Source: Desulfurellaceae bacterium (lineage in GTDB: Bacteria; Desulfobacterota; Binatia; Bin18). Taken from it: a stretch of DNA of 64,000 nt. Positions within the stretch are counted from its first letter, which is position 1. The number at the start of each line of letters is the position of its first letter. The notes under the pieces were generated by a model, which was given only the letters and a program-made list of their open reading frames with translations, did no database searches and was not told where the DNA came from. Location of the stretch: NCBI GenBank assembly GCA_021296095.1, contig JAGWBB010000037.1, positions 1 through 64,000 on the forward strand, written 5' to 3'. A program made the translations under genes and the position numbers. Shown piece after piece: positions 42,814 through 51,720 of the stretch.

Positions 42814-42938
42814 TTAGAGCACTTCACGATTCCGTATAGCCAGCCGGTTCTTGTCGTCATTCCGGCGAAAGCCGGAATCCAGGCGCTCGGCCGCATGACG
42901 AGAGTGGCAAGGCTACAGCTTAACGTGAACCGCTCTAG
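42814..42938. mobile_element. MITE-like element, copy 2 (right end holds the deacylase stop codon)
   Basis: About 125 bases. Left end TTAGAGCACTTCACGATT and right end, in reverse, TAGAGCGGTTCACGTTA are inverted. The inner part has GTCATTCCGGCGAAAGCC GG hairpin. The right CTAG (42935-42938) contains the deacylase stop codon. Left flank TTAG and right CTAG fit a four-base YTAR-type target. Related to 31047-31308 and 57891-58051. Confidence 0.6.
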
Positions 42939-44647
42939 CGGCTGGCCAGCGGACCGCGCAGCAGCTGGCCGGGCAGGGCGCCGGTGTGCTCGTTGTTGCG
43001 CAGCACGACCTCACCGTTGACAACGGTGGCCAGAAAGCCGTCGGCCTTTTGTTTCAGCCGCCGGGCGCCGGCCGGCAGATCGTAGGTCAGGGTCGGCACC
43101 TGGGGGGCAACCGTCTCGGGATCGAAGACCACCACGTCGGCCTGCCAGCCCTCACGCAGCAGACCCCGGCCGCTCAGGCCCCAGTGCGAGGCCGGCACAA
43201 AGCTGAGCTGACGCACAGCTTCTTCCAGACTCATCGCCTCCCGCTCTCGAACCCAGTAGCTCAGCAGGTGGGTTTGCAGCGACGAGTCCATGATCTGCGA
43301 CACGTGGGCGCCCGAGTCGGAGAAGGTGATCACCGAGCGGGGGTGGCGCATCATCTCCAGCACGTGGTCGTTGTTGGTGTTGGTCAGGGGCTGCATGAAG
43401 AAACGCTTCAGACCCTTTTCCAGAGCCAGGTCGATATACGTCTCGACCGGGTCCTGGCCGCGCTCCTGGGCCATGTCCTGCATCGAGCGGTAGGGCGGAA
43501 CCGCCTTGTCCATGATCGGAAACAGCCACTTGAAATTGGCCGCCCGCGCCTCGGCGCCGACCGCCCGCCCGCTGTCCTGGGGTGGATTGTTGGCCGACTC
43601 GACCAGCTTGTGTCGCATGTCCGGGTTGCGCAGGGCGGCTTCCTGTTCGGCCAGCGGCAGTTTGCGGATATCGCGCCACACCGGCAGCTTGTCGAACGAG
43701 GTGACCGTTTCGAACGATTGCAGCACGCTGATGGAACGGCTGTGGACCTGGACGAAGATACGTCCCCCGGCCTCGGCCGTCTCGTCGGCCAGGGCAAAGA
43801 AGGGCCGCCAGTAGTCGGGCGCTTTGGGGGCGCTGAACATGCCGTAGGTGACCGGTACGCCGGTATCAACGGCCAGCGCCTTGAGACGGTTCAGATAATC
43901 CTGGATGCGGTCCGGGTTGAGGCCGGTGTCCTCGCCGGCGATCTCAAACACGCCGCTGCCCATCTCGCCCATGCTGCCAACGAGCTGGCGGACTTCTTCC
44001 CAGCTGGCCAGACGGCTGGCAACCGGCTGACCGTCGGGCGTTTGGTGGTTGCGCGTCCGTGAGGTGGTAAAGCCGATGGCGCCGGCCCGCATCGCAGCCC
44101 GCACCTCGTTCTTCATCGCCTCCAGGTCGTTGTCGCTGGCCTCGTCGGTAAAGGCGCGCTCGCCCATGATGTGGGTGCGCAGGGCCGAGTGACCCATATA
44201 GGCCGCGTAGTTGATGCCCTTGGGCAGGCGCTCGACCGCGTCGAGGTATTCCGGGAAGGTCGTCCAGCTCCACCGAATGCCGGCTTCCATGGCCTGGGGC
44301 GAGATGTCTTCGGCCCGCTCCAGGTTGCGCATGACCATCAGCTTCTTGTCCTCGCTGCACGGGGCGAGCGAGAAACCGCAGTTGCCCATGACCACGCTGG
44401 TGATGCCGTGCCAGCACGAACAGGTGCCGAGCGGGTCCCAGAAGACCTGGGCGTCCATATGGGTATGGCCGTCGATAAAGCCCGGAGCGACGACATGGCC
44501 CTCGGCGTCAATGACTTCCTTGGCGCTGTCGCGAATTTTTCCAATCGCCGCGATCTTGCCCGCGACGATGCCGACATCGGCCCGAAAGCGCGGCAGGCCC
44601 GAGCCGTCAACAACACTGCCGTTCCGAATCAGTACGTCGTATTGCAT
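42935..44647 (-). CDS. N-acyl-D-amino-acid deacylase family amidohydrolase
   Basis: A 570-residue paralogue of the gene at 1250-2959; the two share long runs such as DGHTHMDAQVFWDPLGTCSC and FSDSGAHVSQIMDSSLQTH. Motifs: HxH in GFIDGHTHMDAQVFWDP, VVMGNCGFSLAPC and the catalytic Asp in ITFSDSGAHVSQIMD. It is 19 bases downstream of a third, more distant deacylase (44667), in the same operon. ATG 44647 follows AGAGAGGAC. D-aminoacylase-type hydrolysis of N-acyl amino acids is likely; the close duplication suggests a dosage or specificity split. Confidence 0.88.
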   Translation of the reverse strand: MQYDVLIRNGSVVDGSGLPRFRADVGIVAGKIAAIGKIRDSAKEVIDAEGHVVAPGFIDGHTHMDAQVFWDPLGTCSCWHGITSVVMGNCGFSLAPCSEDKKLMVMRNLERAEDISPQAMEAGIRWSWTTFPEYLDAVERLPKGINYAAYMGHSALRTHIMGERAFTDEASDNDLEAMKNEVRAAMRAGAIGFTTSRTRNHQTPDGQPVASRLASWEEVRQLVGSMGEMGSGVFEIAGEDTGLNPDRIQDYLNRLKALAVDTGVPVTYGMFSAPKAPDYWRPFFALADETAEAGGRIFVQVHSRSISVLQSFETVTSFDKLPVWRDIRKLPLAEQEAALRNPDMRHKLVESANNPPQDSGRAVGAEARAANFKWLFPIMDKAVPPYRSMQDMAQERGQDPVETYIDLALEKGLKRFFMQPLTNTNNDHVLEMMRHPRSVITFSDSGAHVSQIMDSSLQTHLLSYWVREREAMSLEEAVRQLSFVPASHWGLSGRGLLREGWQADVVVFDPETVAPQVPTLTYDLPAGARRLKQKADGFLATVVNGEVVLRNNEHTGALPGQLLRGPLASR

Positions 44648-44666
44648 GGTGTGTCCTCTCTGCCGT

Positions 44667-46409
44667 CTATGCGTCCTGGCCCTGGCCGTGGCGCAGCAGC
44701 TGGCCCGGCGTGGCTCCGGTACACGCGCCGTCCTTGAAGGTCAGCTGACCGTTGACGATAATGGCGTGATAGCCCTTGGCGCGCTGTACGCGGCGCCATT
44801 CTCCGCCCGGGAAGTCGTGCGAGACCTCACCGATCCAGTCCGGCTCAATGCCCAGCCCGTCCAGATCGTACACCACCACATCGGCTGCGGCGCCCGGTTT
44901 CAGCACCCCACGGTCACGGAAGCCCGCCGCCTTGGCCGGCAGGGCCGACAGCCGGTAGTGGGCCTCTTCCAGGGTGATCCGCCCTTCGTCACGGACCAGC
45001 CAGTGCAGAAAGTCGGTGGTGAAGGCGCCGCCGGTGAAGAACTTGGTATGCGCCCCGCCGTCGGACACGCCGGGGAAGGTGTAGTCGGAGTCGTTGATCA
45101 TCTCGGCCATGTACTGGGCGTTGAAGCCCTTGTTGGGACCCAGGAACTCGACGTTCAGATCACCGGCCAGCGACAGGTCGAGCATCACGTCAATCGGCGT
45201 CTTATTCTCTTCCTCGGCAATCTGGCCCAGGGATTTGCCGACGTATTTTTCCAGTGCGGTCTGGTTGTTGACGCTCTGGACGAGCAGGCTGGGAATGGAG
45301 CCGCCGACACCAGCCTGAATGATCTGGAGGCGCCGGTCGGCCTCCTCGGCCTCGCGTTTGACGGCCTCGCGCAGGGCCGGGTTACGCATCTTGTCCAGCT
45401 TCTGCTGCTTGGTGCCGGTCGTCAGCTCGCGCCAGGCCGGGCTGGCGTCATACAGGTTCCAGTGTTCCAGGGTGAAGGCAAAACCGGTCCGGATGGTGCC
45501 GGTCTGGCCATAGATGGGCAGCCCCTGGGCGCGACAGCGCTCCAGCCAGTCCAGGCTGCGGCGGTGGACCTTGGGGTCTTTGCGGGCCGGCACGATGGCG
45601 TTGTGCAGAATCGGCCGTTTGGCGGTCGCGGCCAGTTGTTCCAGGAAGCGCAGATCGTCTTTGATGTTGCCGGTGGCCTGGGTGATCTGGATGAAGCCGT
45701 CCCCGCGCTCGCTCAGCACCTCGCCCAGGTTCAGAATGTCGGCGTCGGCCATGGTGTCGGTGACCATGGGCGAGCCGTCATAGTCGGCCTGGGTCGAGTC
45801 CGGGCCGAGACGCTGGATGGAAAAGCCGCACAGGCCGGCCTGCATGCCCTCGTGCAGCAGGCGCTTCATCTCCTGGCGTTCGGCCTCGGTCGCCGGCCGA
45901 CTCTTGGCCGCCTCCAGGCCCATGACGTAGGTCATCAGCGAGGCGGTCGGCATGTACTGGATACAGTTCACGCCCTTGGTGGAGCGGTCGAGCGAGTCGA
46001 GATACTCCGGGATGGTTTCCCAGTCCCAGTTCATTCCCACCTTCATCGACTCGTACGGAATCGCCTCGGTGCGGGTCATGGTCAGCATCGAGCGTTCCCG
46101 GAAATCGGGTTTGACCGGCGCAAAACCGAAGCCGCAGTTACCCAGCACAACCGAGGTGACGCCGTGCCAGCCAGAAATGGTGCAGTACGGGTCCCAGCGA
46201 ATCTGGGCGTCGTAATGGGTGTGCAGGTCGATAAAGCCGGGGGCGACGATCAGGCCGTCAGCCTTGATGGTGTGGTCGGCAAAGCCGGGGGATTCGGTAC
46301 CGATATGGGCGATTTTCCCGTCTTTGATCCAGACGTCGGCCCGGCGTCGTGGCGCCCGGCTGCCGTCAACCAGCGTGCCGCCTGCAATGTGAAGATCGTA
46401 TTCGGCCAT
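44667..46409 (-). CDS. D-aminoacylase/N-acyl-D-amino-acid deacylase
   Basis: A 580-residue amidohydrolase. HxH is in GFIDLHTHYDAQIRWDP, the Cys-bearing loop in SVVLGNCGFGFAPVKPD, and the catalytic Asp in FPGVSDGGAHTKFFTGG. It differs from the other two deacylases (e.g. ISGWHGVTSVVLGN for SCWHGITSVVMGN; long insertion around residues 270-330). ATG 46409 follows AAGGAGGGAAGC, selected over the frame start at 46472. It is the first gene of the operon with the deacylase at 42935. D-amino acid amides or N-acyl compounds are plausible substrates. Confidence 0.88.
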   Translation of the reverse strand: MAEYDLHIAGGTLVDGSRAPRRRADVWIKDGKIAHIGTESPGFADHTIKADGLIVAPGFIDLHTHYDAQIRWDPYCTISGWHGVTSVVLGNCGFGFAPVKPDFRERSMLTMTRTEAIPYESMKVGMNWDWETIPEYLDSLDRSTKGVNCIQYMPTASLMTYVMGLEAAKSRPATEAERQEMKRLLHEGMQAGLCGFSIQRLGPDSTQADYDGSPMVTDTMADADILNLGEVLSERGDGFIQITQATGNIKDDLRFLEQLAATAKRPILHNAIVPARKDPKVHRRSLDWLERCRAQGLPIYGQTGTIRTGFAFTLEHWNLYDASPAWRELTTGTKQQKLDKMRNPALREAVKREAEEADRRLQIIQAGVGGSIPSLLVQSVNNQTALEKYVGKSLGQIAEEENKTPIDVMLDLSLAGDLNVEFLGPNKGFNAQYMAEMINDSDYTFPGVSDGGAHTKFFTGGAFTTDFLHWLVRDEGRITLEEAHYRLSALPAKAAGFRDRGVLKPGAAADVVVYDLDGLGIEPDWIGEVSHDFPGGEWRRVQRAKGYHAIIVNGQLTFKDGACTGATPGQLLRHGQGQDA

Positions 46410-46526
46410 GCTTCCCTCCTTGCGATAACGGGTGGTCAGGACCCTTGTGAGTCTGTCTGAACGTTCATTCACCTATAGACCAAATCGGCACCCCGGGCTA
46501 GCCCGAAACCCGGGGGACGGCAGCCA

Positions 46527-47266
46527 TCAGCCCGGCAGATACAGCCCGCCGTTCACGTGCAGGGTCTGGCCGGTGATATACGCCGCGTCGTCCGACAGCA
46601 GAAAGGCGACCGTGGCCGCAATCTCCTCGGGTCTGCCCGGCCGGCCGGAATGGGGCGGGCCAGCTTTTCCAGCTCGGCCTCGGAAAACACGGCCCTCAAA
46701 CCGTCGTGCAGAATCAGGCCCGGGGCCAGGGCGTTGACCGTCACGCCGTGGCGGGCGAGGTCGAGGGCGACCGAGCGGGTGTAGCCGGTCACCGCCGCCT
46801 TGGCCGCAGAGTAGGGGGCTTGCTCGCTGGGTGGGGCGTAGGCGGACAGCGAGGCAAGATTCACTATCCGACCGAAGCCGCGGGCGACCATGGCCTGGCT
46901 GAAGGCCCGGGTCATGTAGAAGGTGCCGTGGATATTGACCCGCAGGGTGCGCTCCCACACCCGCGACTCGGTGCCGGCGCCAAAAATCCCGGCGTTATTG
47001 ATCAGGTAGGCGACATGAACGGCGTCGTCACCCAGGCGCTTGGCCAGGGCCTCGACCTGGTCTTCCTTGGTCACGTCGAGCGGCTCGAAGCGGACACTCT
47101 GCTGCTGCTCGGCCGGCAGCCGCTCCAGCCATTCGCCGGCTGCCTCCGCGTTCCGGTCACAGGCGATGATCGTATGGCCTTCCTGAAGCAGACGGCGGAC
47201 CATGGCCGTTCCCAAGCCGCCGACTGCGCCGGTAATCAGCACCTGGCCGTGTTTCACGCCGGGCAT
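46527..47266 (-). CDS. SDR family oxidoreductase, frameshifted near the C-terminus
   Basis: The frame from ATG 47266 reads a good SDR until about 46655: [51 protein letters not shown] and [20 protein letters not shown]. It then becomes Arg/Pro-rich and stops at 46553. A +/-1 shift near 46640-46660 restores [16 protein letters not shown] then [16 protein letters not shown], the usual C-terminal region, ending at 46527. The gene is therefore frameshifted once, either by sequencing error in a GC-rich stretch or by mutation. ATG 47266 follows GAGGAGGAAG. It lies between the IPNS-type oxygenase and the deacylases. If intact, it is an NAD(P)-dependent alcohol/ketone oxidoreductase. Confidence 0.75.
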
Positions 47267-47302
47267 GTCTTCCTCCTCGGTGCGTTCCTCGCCGGGGGTG
47301 TG

Positions 47303-48337
47303 TCAGCCGGCCGTTGAGACCAGTTCCCCCTTGTCGTTATAGATCGTATCGCCCAGGGCAAAACTCGCCTCAATAAACTTCTTGGCATAGGCGCCGCAGG
47401 TAATCGGCGGTTTTTTGGGCGGATTGTCCGGCCCGCAGCACGTCGGCAGGCAGTCGATGACGGTGTCAGCCGCAGGCTGGAAGAAAAACGGAATCGAGTA
47501 GCGGTGGGTGCCCGAGGTGTTGACCACCCGATGCGGGGTGGACAGCACCCGGCCGTTCGACCAGCGGGCCAGCAGGTCGCCCGAGTTGACCACAAAGGCG
47601 TCTGGAATCAGCGGGGCGGTGATCCAGCGCCCGGACTGGCTCAGGATCTCCAGACCGGGCTGGTCCGAGGTGGCCAGCAGGGTCATGAACGAGCCGTCGG
47701 TGTGGGGACAGATGTTGAACTGGTTGTCGTCGAGCGGGTCGGGCGGCATATGGGACACGCGCAGCACGTTCAGACAGCGATCCCTGGGAAATTTGTCGGC
47801 AAAGAAGTCCGGCGCCAGCTCCAGGGCTCGGGCGTACAGCGGCAGCAGGCGCAGGCTCAGGTCTTCTGTGGCGTCGAAGAAATCTTGCATGGCGGCCTGA
47901 AATTCAGGCTCGCCCGCCGGCCATTGGTTGCGGGTGTGGGGCCGGCGCGTCCCCCAGTCGCGCTGGAGCAGAAAGGCTTCGCTGAGGTCCGGTTTTTTGG
48001 TGCCGGTGTAATAGCGCGAGTGTTTGCCGAACTCGCCCTTGGACGGGATATAGCCCAGCCCGGCGCGGTTGATCTTGAGCGCCATTCTGGCTTCCGGCGG
48101 CAGGGCGTAGAAACGCGCGGTGGCCTCGACCGTCCGCTCACGCAGCGCCGTGGCAATGCCGTGGTTGATAATGAAAAAGAAGCCGATGTGTTCGAGCGCG
48201 TCGCGCATCTCGGCTGCGGTCGTCTCGGCCGCGTCGGGCCGGTCGCTCAGATAGGGGCCGAGGTCGATGATCGGGATCTCTTCGCCGGCCACCGCATAGG
48301 CGGCTTGGAGTTGGCGTTTGTGCTGGATCGTAGGCAT
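47303..48337 (-). CDS. Isopenicillin N synthase-like 2-oxoglutarate/Fe(II) oxygenase
   Basis: A 344-residue IPNS/gibberellin-oxidase-type dioxygenase. The N-terminal EIPIIDLGPYL is the family's start. The Fe(II) HxD is in NICPHTDGSFMTLLATSD, the distal His in RVLSTPHRVVNTSG and the 2OG-binding RxS in HRYSIPFFFQP. The substrate pocket and length (344) are standard. ATG 48337 is preferred over an upstream GTG at 48355; no strong ribosome site is seen in either case. It diverges from the HyuA gene at 48454, so the 116-base gap must hold promoters. Gene order 2OG, SDR, deacylase pair suggests a single unit. Confidence 0.85.
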   Translation of the reverse strand: MPTIQHKRQLQAAYAVAGEEIPIIDLGPYLSDRPDAAETTAAEMRDALEHIGFFFIINHGIATALRERTVEATARFYALPPEARMALKINRAGLGYIPSKGEFGKHSRYYTGTKKPDLSEAFLLQRDWGTRRPHTRNQWPAGEPEFQAAMQDFFDATEDLSLRLLPLYARALELAPDFFADKFPRDRCLNVLRVSHMPPDPLDDNQFNICPHTDGSFMTLLATSDQPGLEILSQSGRWITAPLIPDAFVVNSGDLLARWSNGRVLSTPHRVVNTSGTHRYSIPFFFQPAADTVIDCLPTCCGPDNPPKKPPITCGAYAKKFIEASFALGDTIYNDKGELVSTAG

Positions 48338-48453
48338 GGGTGTTGTGTAGCACACCCGGGGCTGCGTCGCCTAGAAGCCTGGCGGCCCGACATGCTATGG
48401 AAGGGGGTAGGGCAGGCTTGGCTGTCCGGTCTGTAAGCAGGGGTGGCATACGC

Positions 48454-50523
48454 ATGTACAAGCTTGGAATCGATGTCGGTGGGACCTTCACCGACCTGGT
48501 GTGCGCCGACCAAACGGGCCATATCGAGACTCAGAAGGTCTTGTCCACGGCTGAAAATCAGGCCATCGGCGTCCTGGCCGGGATTGAGCAGCTGGCGGCC
48601 AGGTATGGCCTCGACAGCCCGCAGCTGCTGAGCCAGATCTCGAGCATCGTGCACGGCACGACTGTCGCCACCAACACCATGCTGGAATACACCGGGGCGG
48701 ATGTCGGCCTCATCACCACGGCCGGATTCCGCGACATCATCGAGATCCGGCGCAACTACAAGGAAGCCGCCTTTGATATTCGTTTGCCGGCCCCATACCC
48801 CATTGTCCCGCGCCGGCGGCGGCTGGGTGTGACCGAACGGATCGACGCCAGCGGAGCTATCGTCAAGCCGCTGGCCGAGGACGAAGTCCGGGCTGCGGCC
48901 CACCGCCTGGCCGACATGCAGGTCGAGGCGATTGCCGTCGCCTATCTGTTTTCGTTCGTCAACCCGGTCCACGAGCTGCGCACACGCGACCTCATTCGGG
49001 AGATGCTGCCCGACGTGTACATCAGCCTGTCGTCCGAAATCCTGCCCCAGGTTCGGGAGTTCGAGCGGCTCAGCACGACCCTGGTCGACGCCTATGTGAC
49101 GCCCCGGCTGCGGGCCTATCTGCAACGGCTGGAAAGAGAACTCCGGGAACGCGGCTTCCAGGGCCAGCTGTTCATCATGCACGGCAACGGCGGCATAGCC
49201 GATGTCCGGCAGGCCAGTCAGCACGGCGCCCAGGCCCTGCTGTCCGGGCCGGCCAGCGGCGTGGTGGCCGGCGCCCAGCTCGGTCAGGGCTCCGGCTTTC
49301 GGAATGTCATCACCGTCGATATGGGCGGGACGAGCTTTGACGTGTGCCTGGTCCAGGACGGCCGGCCCAGAATCGGCACCGAGCAGTGGATCAGCCGCTA
49401 TCGGGTGGCGGTCCCGTTTATTGACATTCACACCATTGGGGCTGGTGGCGGCAGCATCGCCTGGGTCGATGAGGGCGGCGCCCTGCGCGTCGGTCCGCAC
49501 AGCGCTGGGGCGCACCCGGGGCCGGCCTGTTACGGCTTTGGCGGACAGCAGCCCACGGTCACCGACGCCGACGTGGTCTTGGGCTACCTCAACCCCGCCT
49601 CTTTTCTGGGCGGGACCATGCGACTCGATGCGGCTGCGGCCGAGCGAGCGATTGTGAGCAGGATTGCCGAGCCGCTGGGCATGTCGGTGCTCGAAGCGGC
49701 CGGCGGCATTTTTCGGATTGTGAATAACAGCATGAGCAACAGCGTCCGCCAGGTCTCGCTGGCCAAGGGGTATGACCCGCGCGATTTTGCCCTCACCGCA
49801 TTTGGCGGCGCCGGCGCGGTCCACGCCGGGGCGCTGGTTGACGCCTTGGGCATTCGGACGATTGTCGTGCCCAAGGGCACCGCCCCGGTGCTGTGCGCGC
49901 TGGGCGACCTGTTGTCCGACCTGCGGGTGAGCCGGGTGCGGAGTTTCTACGCGCGCGGCAGTGAGTTCGATCTGGCCGATCTGAACGCGCTGTTCCGAAG
50001 GATGCAGACCGAGGCCGAGGAGGCGCTGGGTGGTCAGCGCTCCCAGCTGGACACAATTCTGGCCCGCTTCTCCCTGGACATGCGCTATGTCGGACAGACC
50101 CACGAGGTCACGGTCGAGGTGCCCAGCCCGGACGGCCAAGTCGGGCCGACCGAGCTGGCCGCCACGATTGACGGCTTCCACACCCTCCACCGCCAGCTGT
50201 ACACCTTCGACAAGCCGCAGGATGAGGTCGAGATCCTGAACGTTCACCTGGACCTGATCGGCGTCCGTCCCAAGCCCCGCCTGCAAACCGCCCGGCCGGG
50301 AGCCGCCGACCCGCAGGCCGCCCACACGGGCCGACGGCCGGTCTATTTTGTGTCTGCCCTGGACTATGTGGACACCGACATCTATGACGGCGACCGGGTG
50401 GTGGCGGGAAATGTGATCGCGGGACCGGCGGTGATCGAAGAGCAACAGACTTCGATTGTGATTTTGCCGGGCCAACGGGCGATTCTCAACGAACAGCTCA
50501 GCTACGTCATTGAGGTGGTATGA
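48454..50523 (+). CDS. Hydantoinase A/oxoprolinase family protein (HyuA)
   Basis: A 689-residue HyuA. Motifs: LGIDVGGTFTDLVCADQTG (phosphate-1), VHGTTVATNTMLEYTGADVG, VDMGGTSFDVCLVQDGRP (phosphate-2), VGPHSAGAHPGPACYGFGG and a middle ATPase region. ATG 48454 is the start that places the phosphate motif at residue 5. The gene overlaps nothing; a HyuB-like gene follows after one base (stop TGA 50521-50523, ATG 50525), so they are coupled. It is more distant from the HyuA at 20806 than expected for a recent copy. It would provide the ATP-dependent activation step. Confidence 0.86.
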   Translation: MYKLGIDVGGTFTDLVCADQTGHIETQKVLSTAENQAIGVLAGIEQLAARYGLDSPQLLSQISSIVHGTTVATNTMLEYTGADVGLITTAGFRDIIEIRRNYKEAAFDIRLPAPYPIVPRRRRLGVTERIDASGAIVKPLAEDEVRAAAHRLADMQVEAIAVAYLFSFVNPVHELRTRDLIREMLPDVYISLSSEILPQVREFERLSTTLVDAYVTPRLRAYLQRLERELRERGFQGQLFIMHGNGGIADVRQASQHGAQALLSGPASGVVAGAQLGQGSGFRNVITVDMGGTSFDVCLVQDGRPRIGTEQWISRYRVAVPFIDIHTIGAGGGSIAWVDEGGALRVGPHSAGAHPGPACYGFGGQQPTVTDADVVLGYLNPASFLGGTMRLDAAAAERAIVSRIAEPLGMSVLEAAGGIFRIVNNSMSNSVRQVSLAKGYDPRDFALTAFGGAGAVHAGALVDALGIRTIVVPKGTAPVLCALGDLLSDLRVSRVRSFYARGSEFDLADLNALFRRMQTEAEEALGGQRSQLDTILARFSLDMRYVGQTHEVTVEVPSPDGQVGPTELAATIDGFHTLHRQLYTFDKPQDEVEILNVHLDLIGVRPKPRLQTARPGAADPQAAHTGRRPVYFVSALDYVDTDIYDGDRVVAGNVIAGPAVIEEQQTSIVILPGQRAILNEQLSYVIEVV

Positions 50524-50524
50524 G

Positions 50525-51682
50525 ATGAGCGAGCAGACTCTTGCAAAGGGGCTGGCGGCGATCCTCCAGCGCATCCGTCCCCGTCTGCTCCGTTCGCTGG
50601 CGTCCCTGGCCCTGATTGATCGACGCCACCTCGGCTGCGCCCTCAGCACGGCCGACGGGCAGCTGGTCGCCACCGACAACCCGGCCCGTCTCGGTATCCT
50701 CGGCGCAGTCACCCGCTCGGTGTTGGCCTATTTTGGAGACACGCTGGCCGAGGGCGATGTTGTCCTGACCAACGATCCCTTTTCAGGTGGCAGCCACGTG
50801 CAGGATGCGGCCCTGGTCAAGCCCCTCTTCGCCGCCGGCCACCGGCTCGGCTATGCCACGTTCCAGGTCCCGCTGGCCGATATCGGCGGGAACGCCCTGG
50901 GCGGCTATTTCCCCCGGGCTCTGGAAATCTGGGCTGAGGGCGTGCGGGTCACGCCGATACGCCTGTACCGTGGCGGGGTATTGCAGCGGGACGCGCTGAC
51001 CATGCTGACGCTGAACAGTCGCCTGCCGCACCTGATCGAAAAAGACCTGGAGCTGCTGGTGGCTGCCCTGGAGGGGTGTCAGAACGAGGTGAGGGCCCTG
51101 GCTGCCCAGTACTCGCCCGGCGCCTACACTCAGGCCCTGCACGACATCCTGGCCGACACCGAAGGGCAGGTGAGGGCCGAACTCGGGAAAATCGCGCCTG
51201 GGGAGTGGCGGGCCGAGAGCGGGCCGGTCCATTCGTGTCTGGAAGACGACGCGTTCCGGGTCGCGCTCAGGCTGTCGCTTGCCGACGGGACACTCCGTCT
51301 CGACTTCAGCGGTAGCTCGGCCACCGCCAAAGGATTTGTGAACAGCACGACGGCAACGACGACCGCCGCCGCCCTGCTGCCCCTGGCGACCCTGTGGCCG
51401 GCAATCCCGGCCAATGACGGGCTGCTGCGCCCCGTGTCTTTCGTCATTCCCGAGCACAGTTTTCTGCACGCCACGCTCCCCATGTCGGTCGGCTGGTCGC
51501 CCTACCAGCCGAGTCTGGCCGTCGCACAGGCGGTGCGTGGGGCTTTACACCAGGCCCGGGCCGGACAGATTGCTGCCACACGGCTGGAGGCCGCGTTCAG
51601 GCCGCCGGCGCTGCCGTTTCGCATCAGCGGTTGTGGCCGTCCGGGCTGTCCGTTCCCGACCGAGATGTCTCAACAGTTGTAG
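50525..51682 (+). CDS. Short HyuB-like protein
   Basis: A 385-residue HyuB homologue lacking the C-terminal third of the usual 550-580 residues. The N-terminal half is intact: LASLALIDRRHLGCALSTAD, VLTNDPFSGGSHVQDAALVK, LGYATFQVPLADIGGNALGG and PVSFVIPEHSFLHATLPMSV. It ends with a Cys pair, SGCGRPGCPFPTEMSQQL. The tail that contains VHGSGGYGDPF in full HyuB is absent. The ATG lies one base after the HyuA stop. A complete HyuB gene follows 38 bases later, so this may be an extra subunit or a truncated duplicate. It is not a frameshifted form of a longer gene as far as I can see. Confidence 0.72.
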   Translation: MSEQTLAKGLAAILQRIRPRLLRSLASLALIDRRHLGCALSTADGQLVATDNPARLGILGAVTRSVLAYFGDTLAEGDVVLTNDPFSGGSHVQDAALVKPLFAAGHRLGYATFQVPLADIGGNALGGYFPRALEIWAEGVRVTPIRLYRGGVLQRDALTMLTLNSRLPHLIEKDLELLVAALEGCQNEVRALAAQYSPGAYTQALHDILADTEGQVRAELGKIAPGEWRAESGPVHSCLEDDAFRVALRLSLADGTLRLDFSGSSATAKGFVNSTTATTTAAALLPLATLWPAIPANDGLLRPVSFVIPEHSFLHATLPMSVGWSPYQPSLAVAQAVRGALHQARAGQIAATRLEAAFRPPALPFRISGCGRPGCPFPTEMSQQL

Positions 51683-51720
51683 CAATCTCCACGAGACACA
51701 CAGGCACAGGAGGAGCACTC

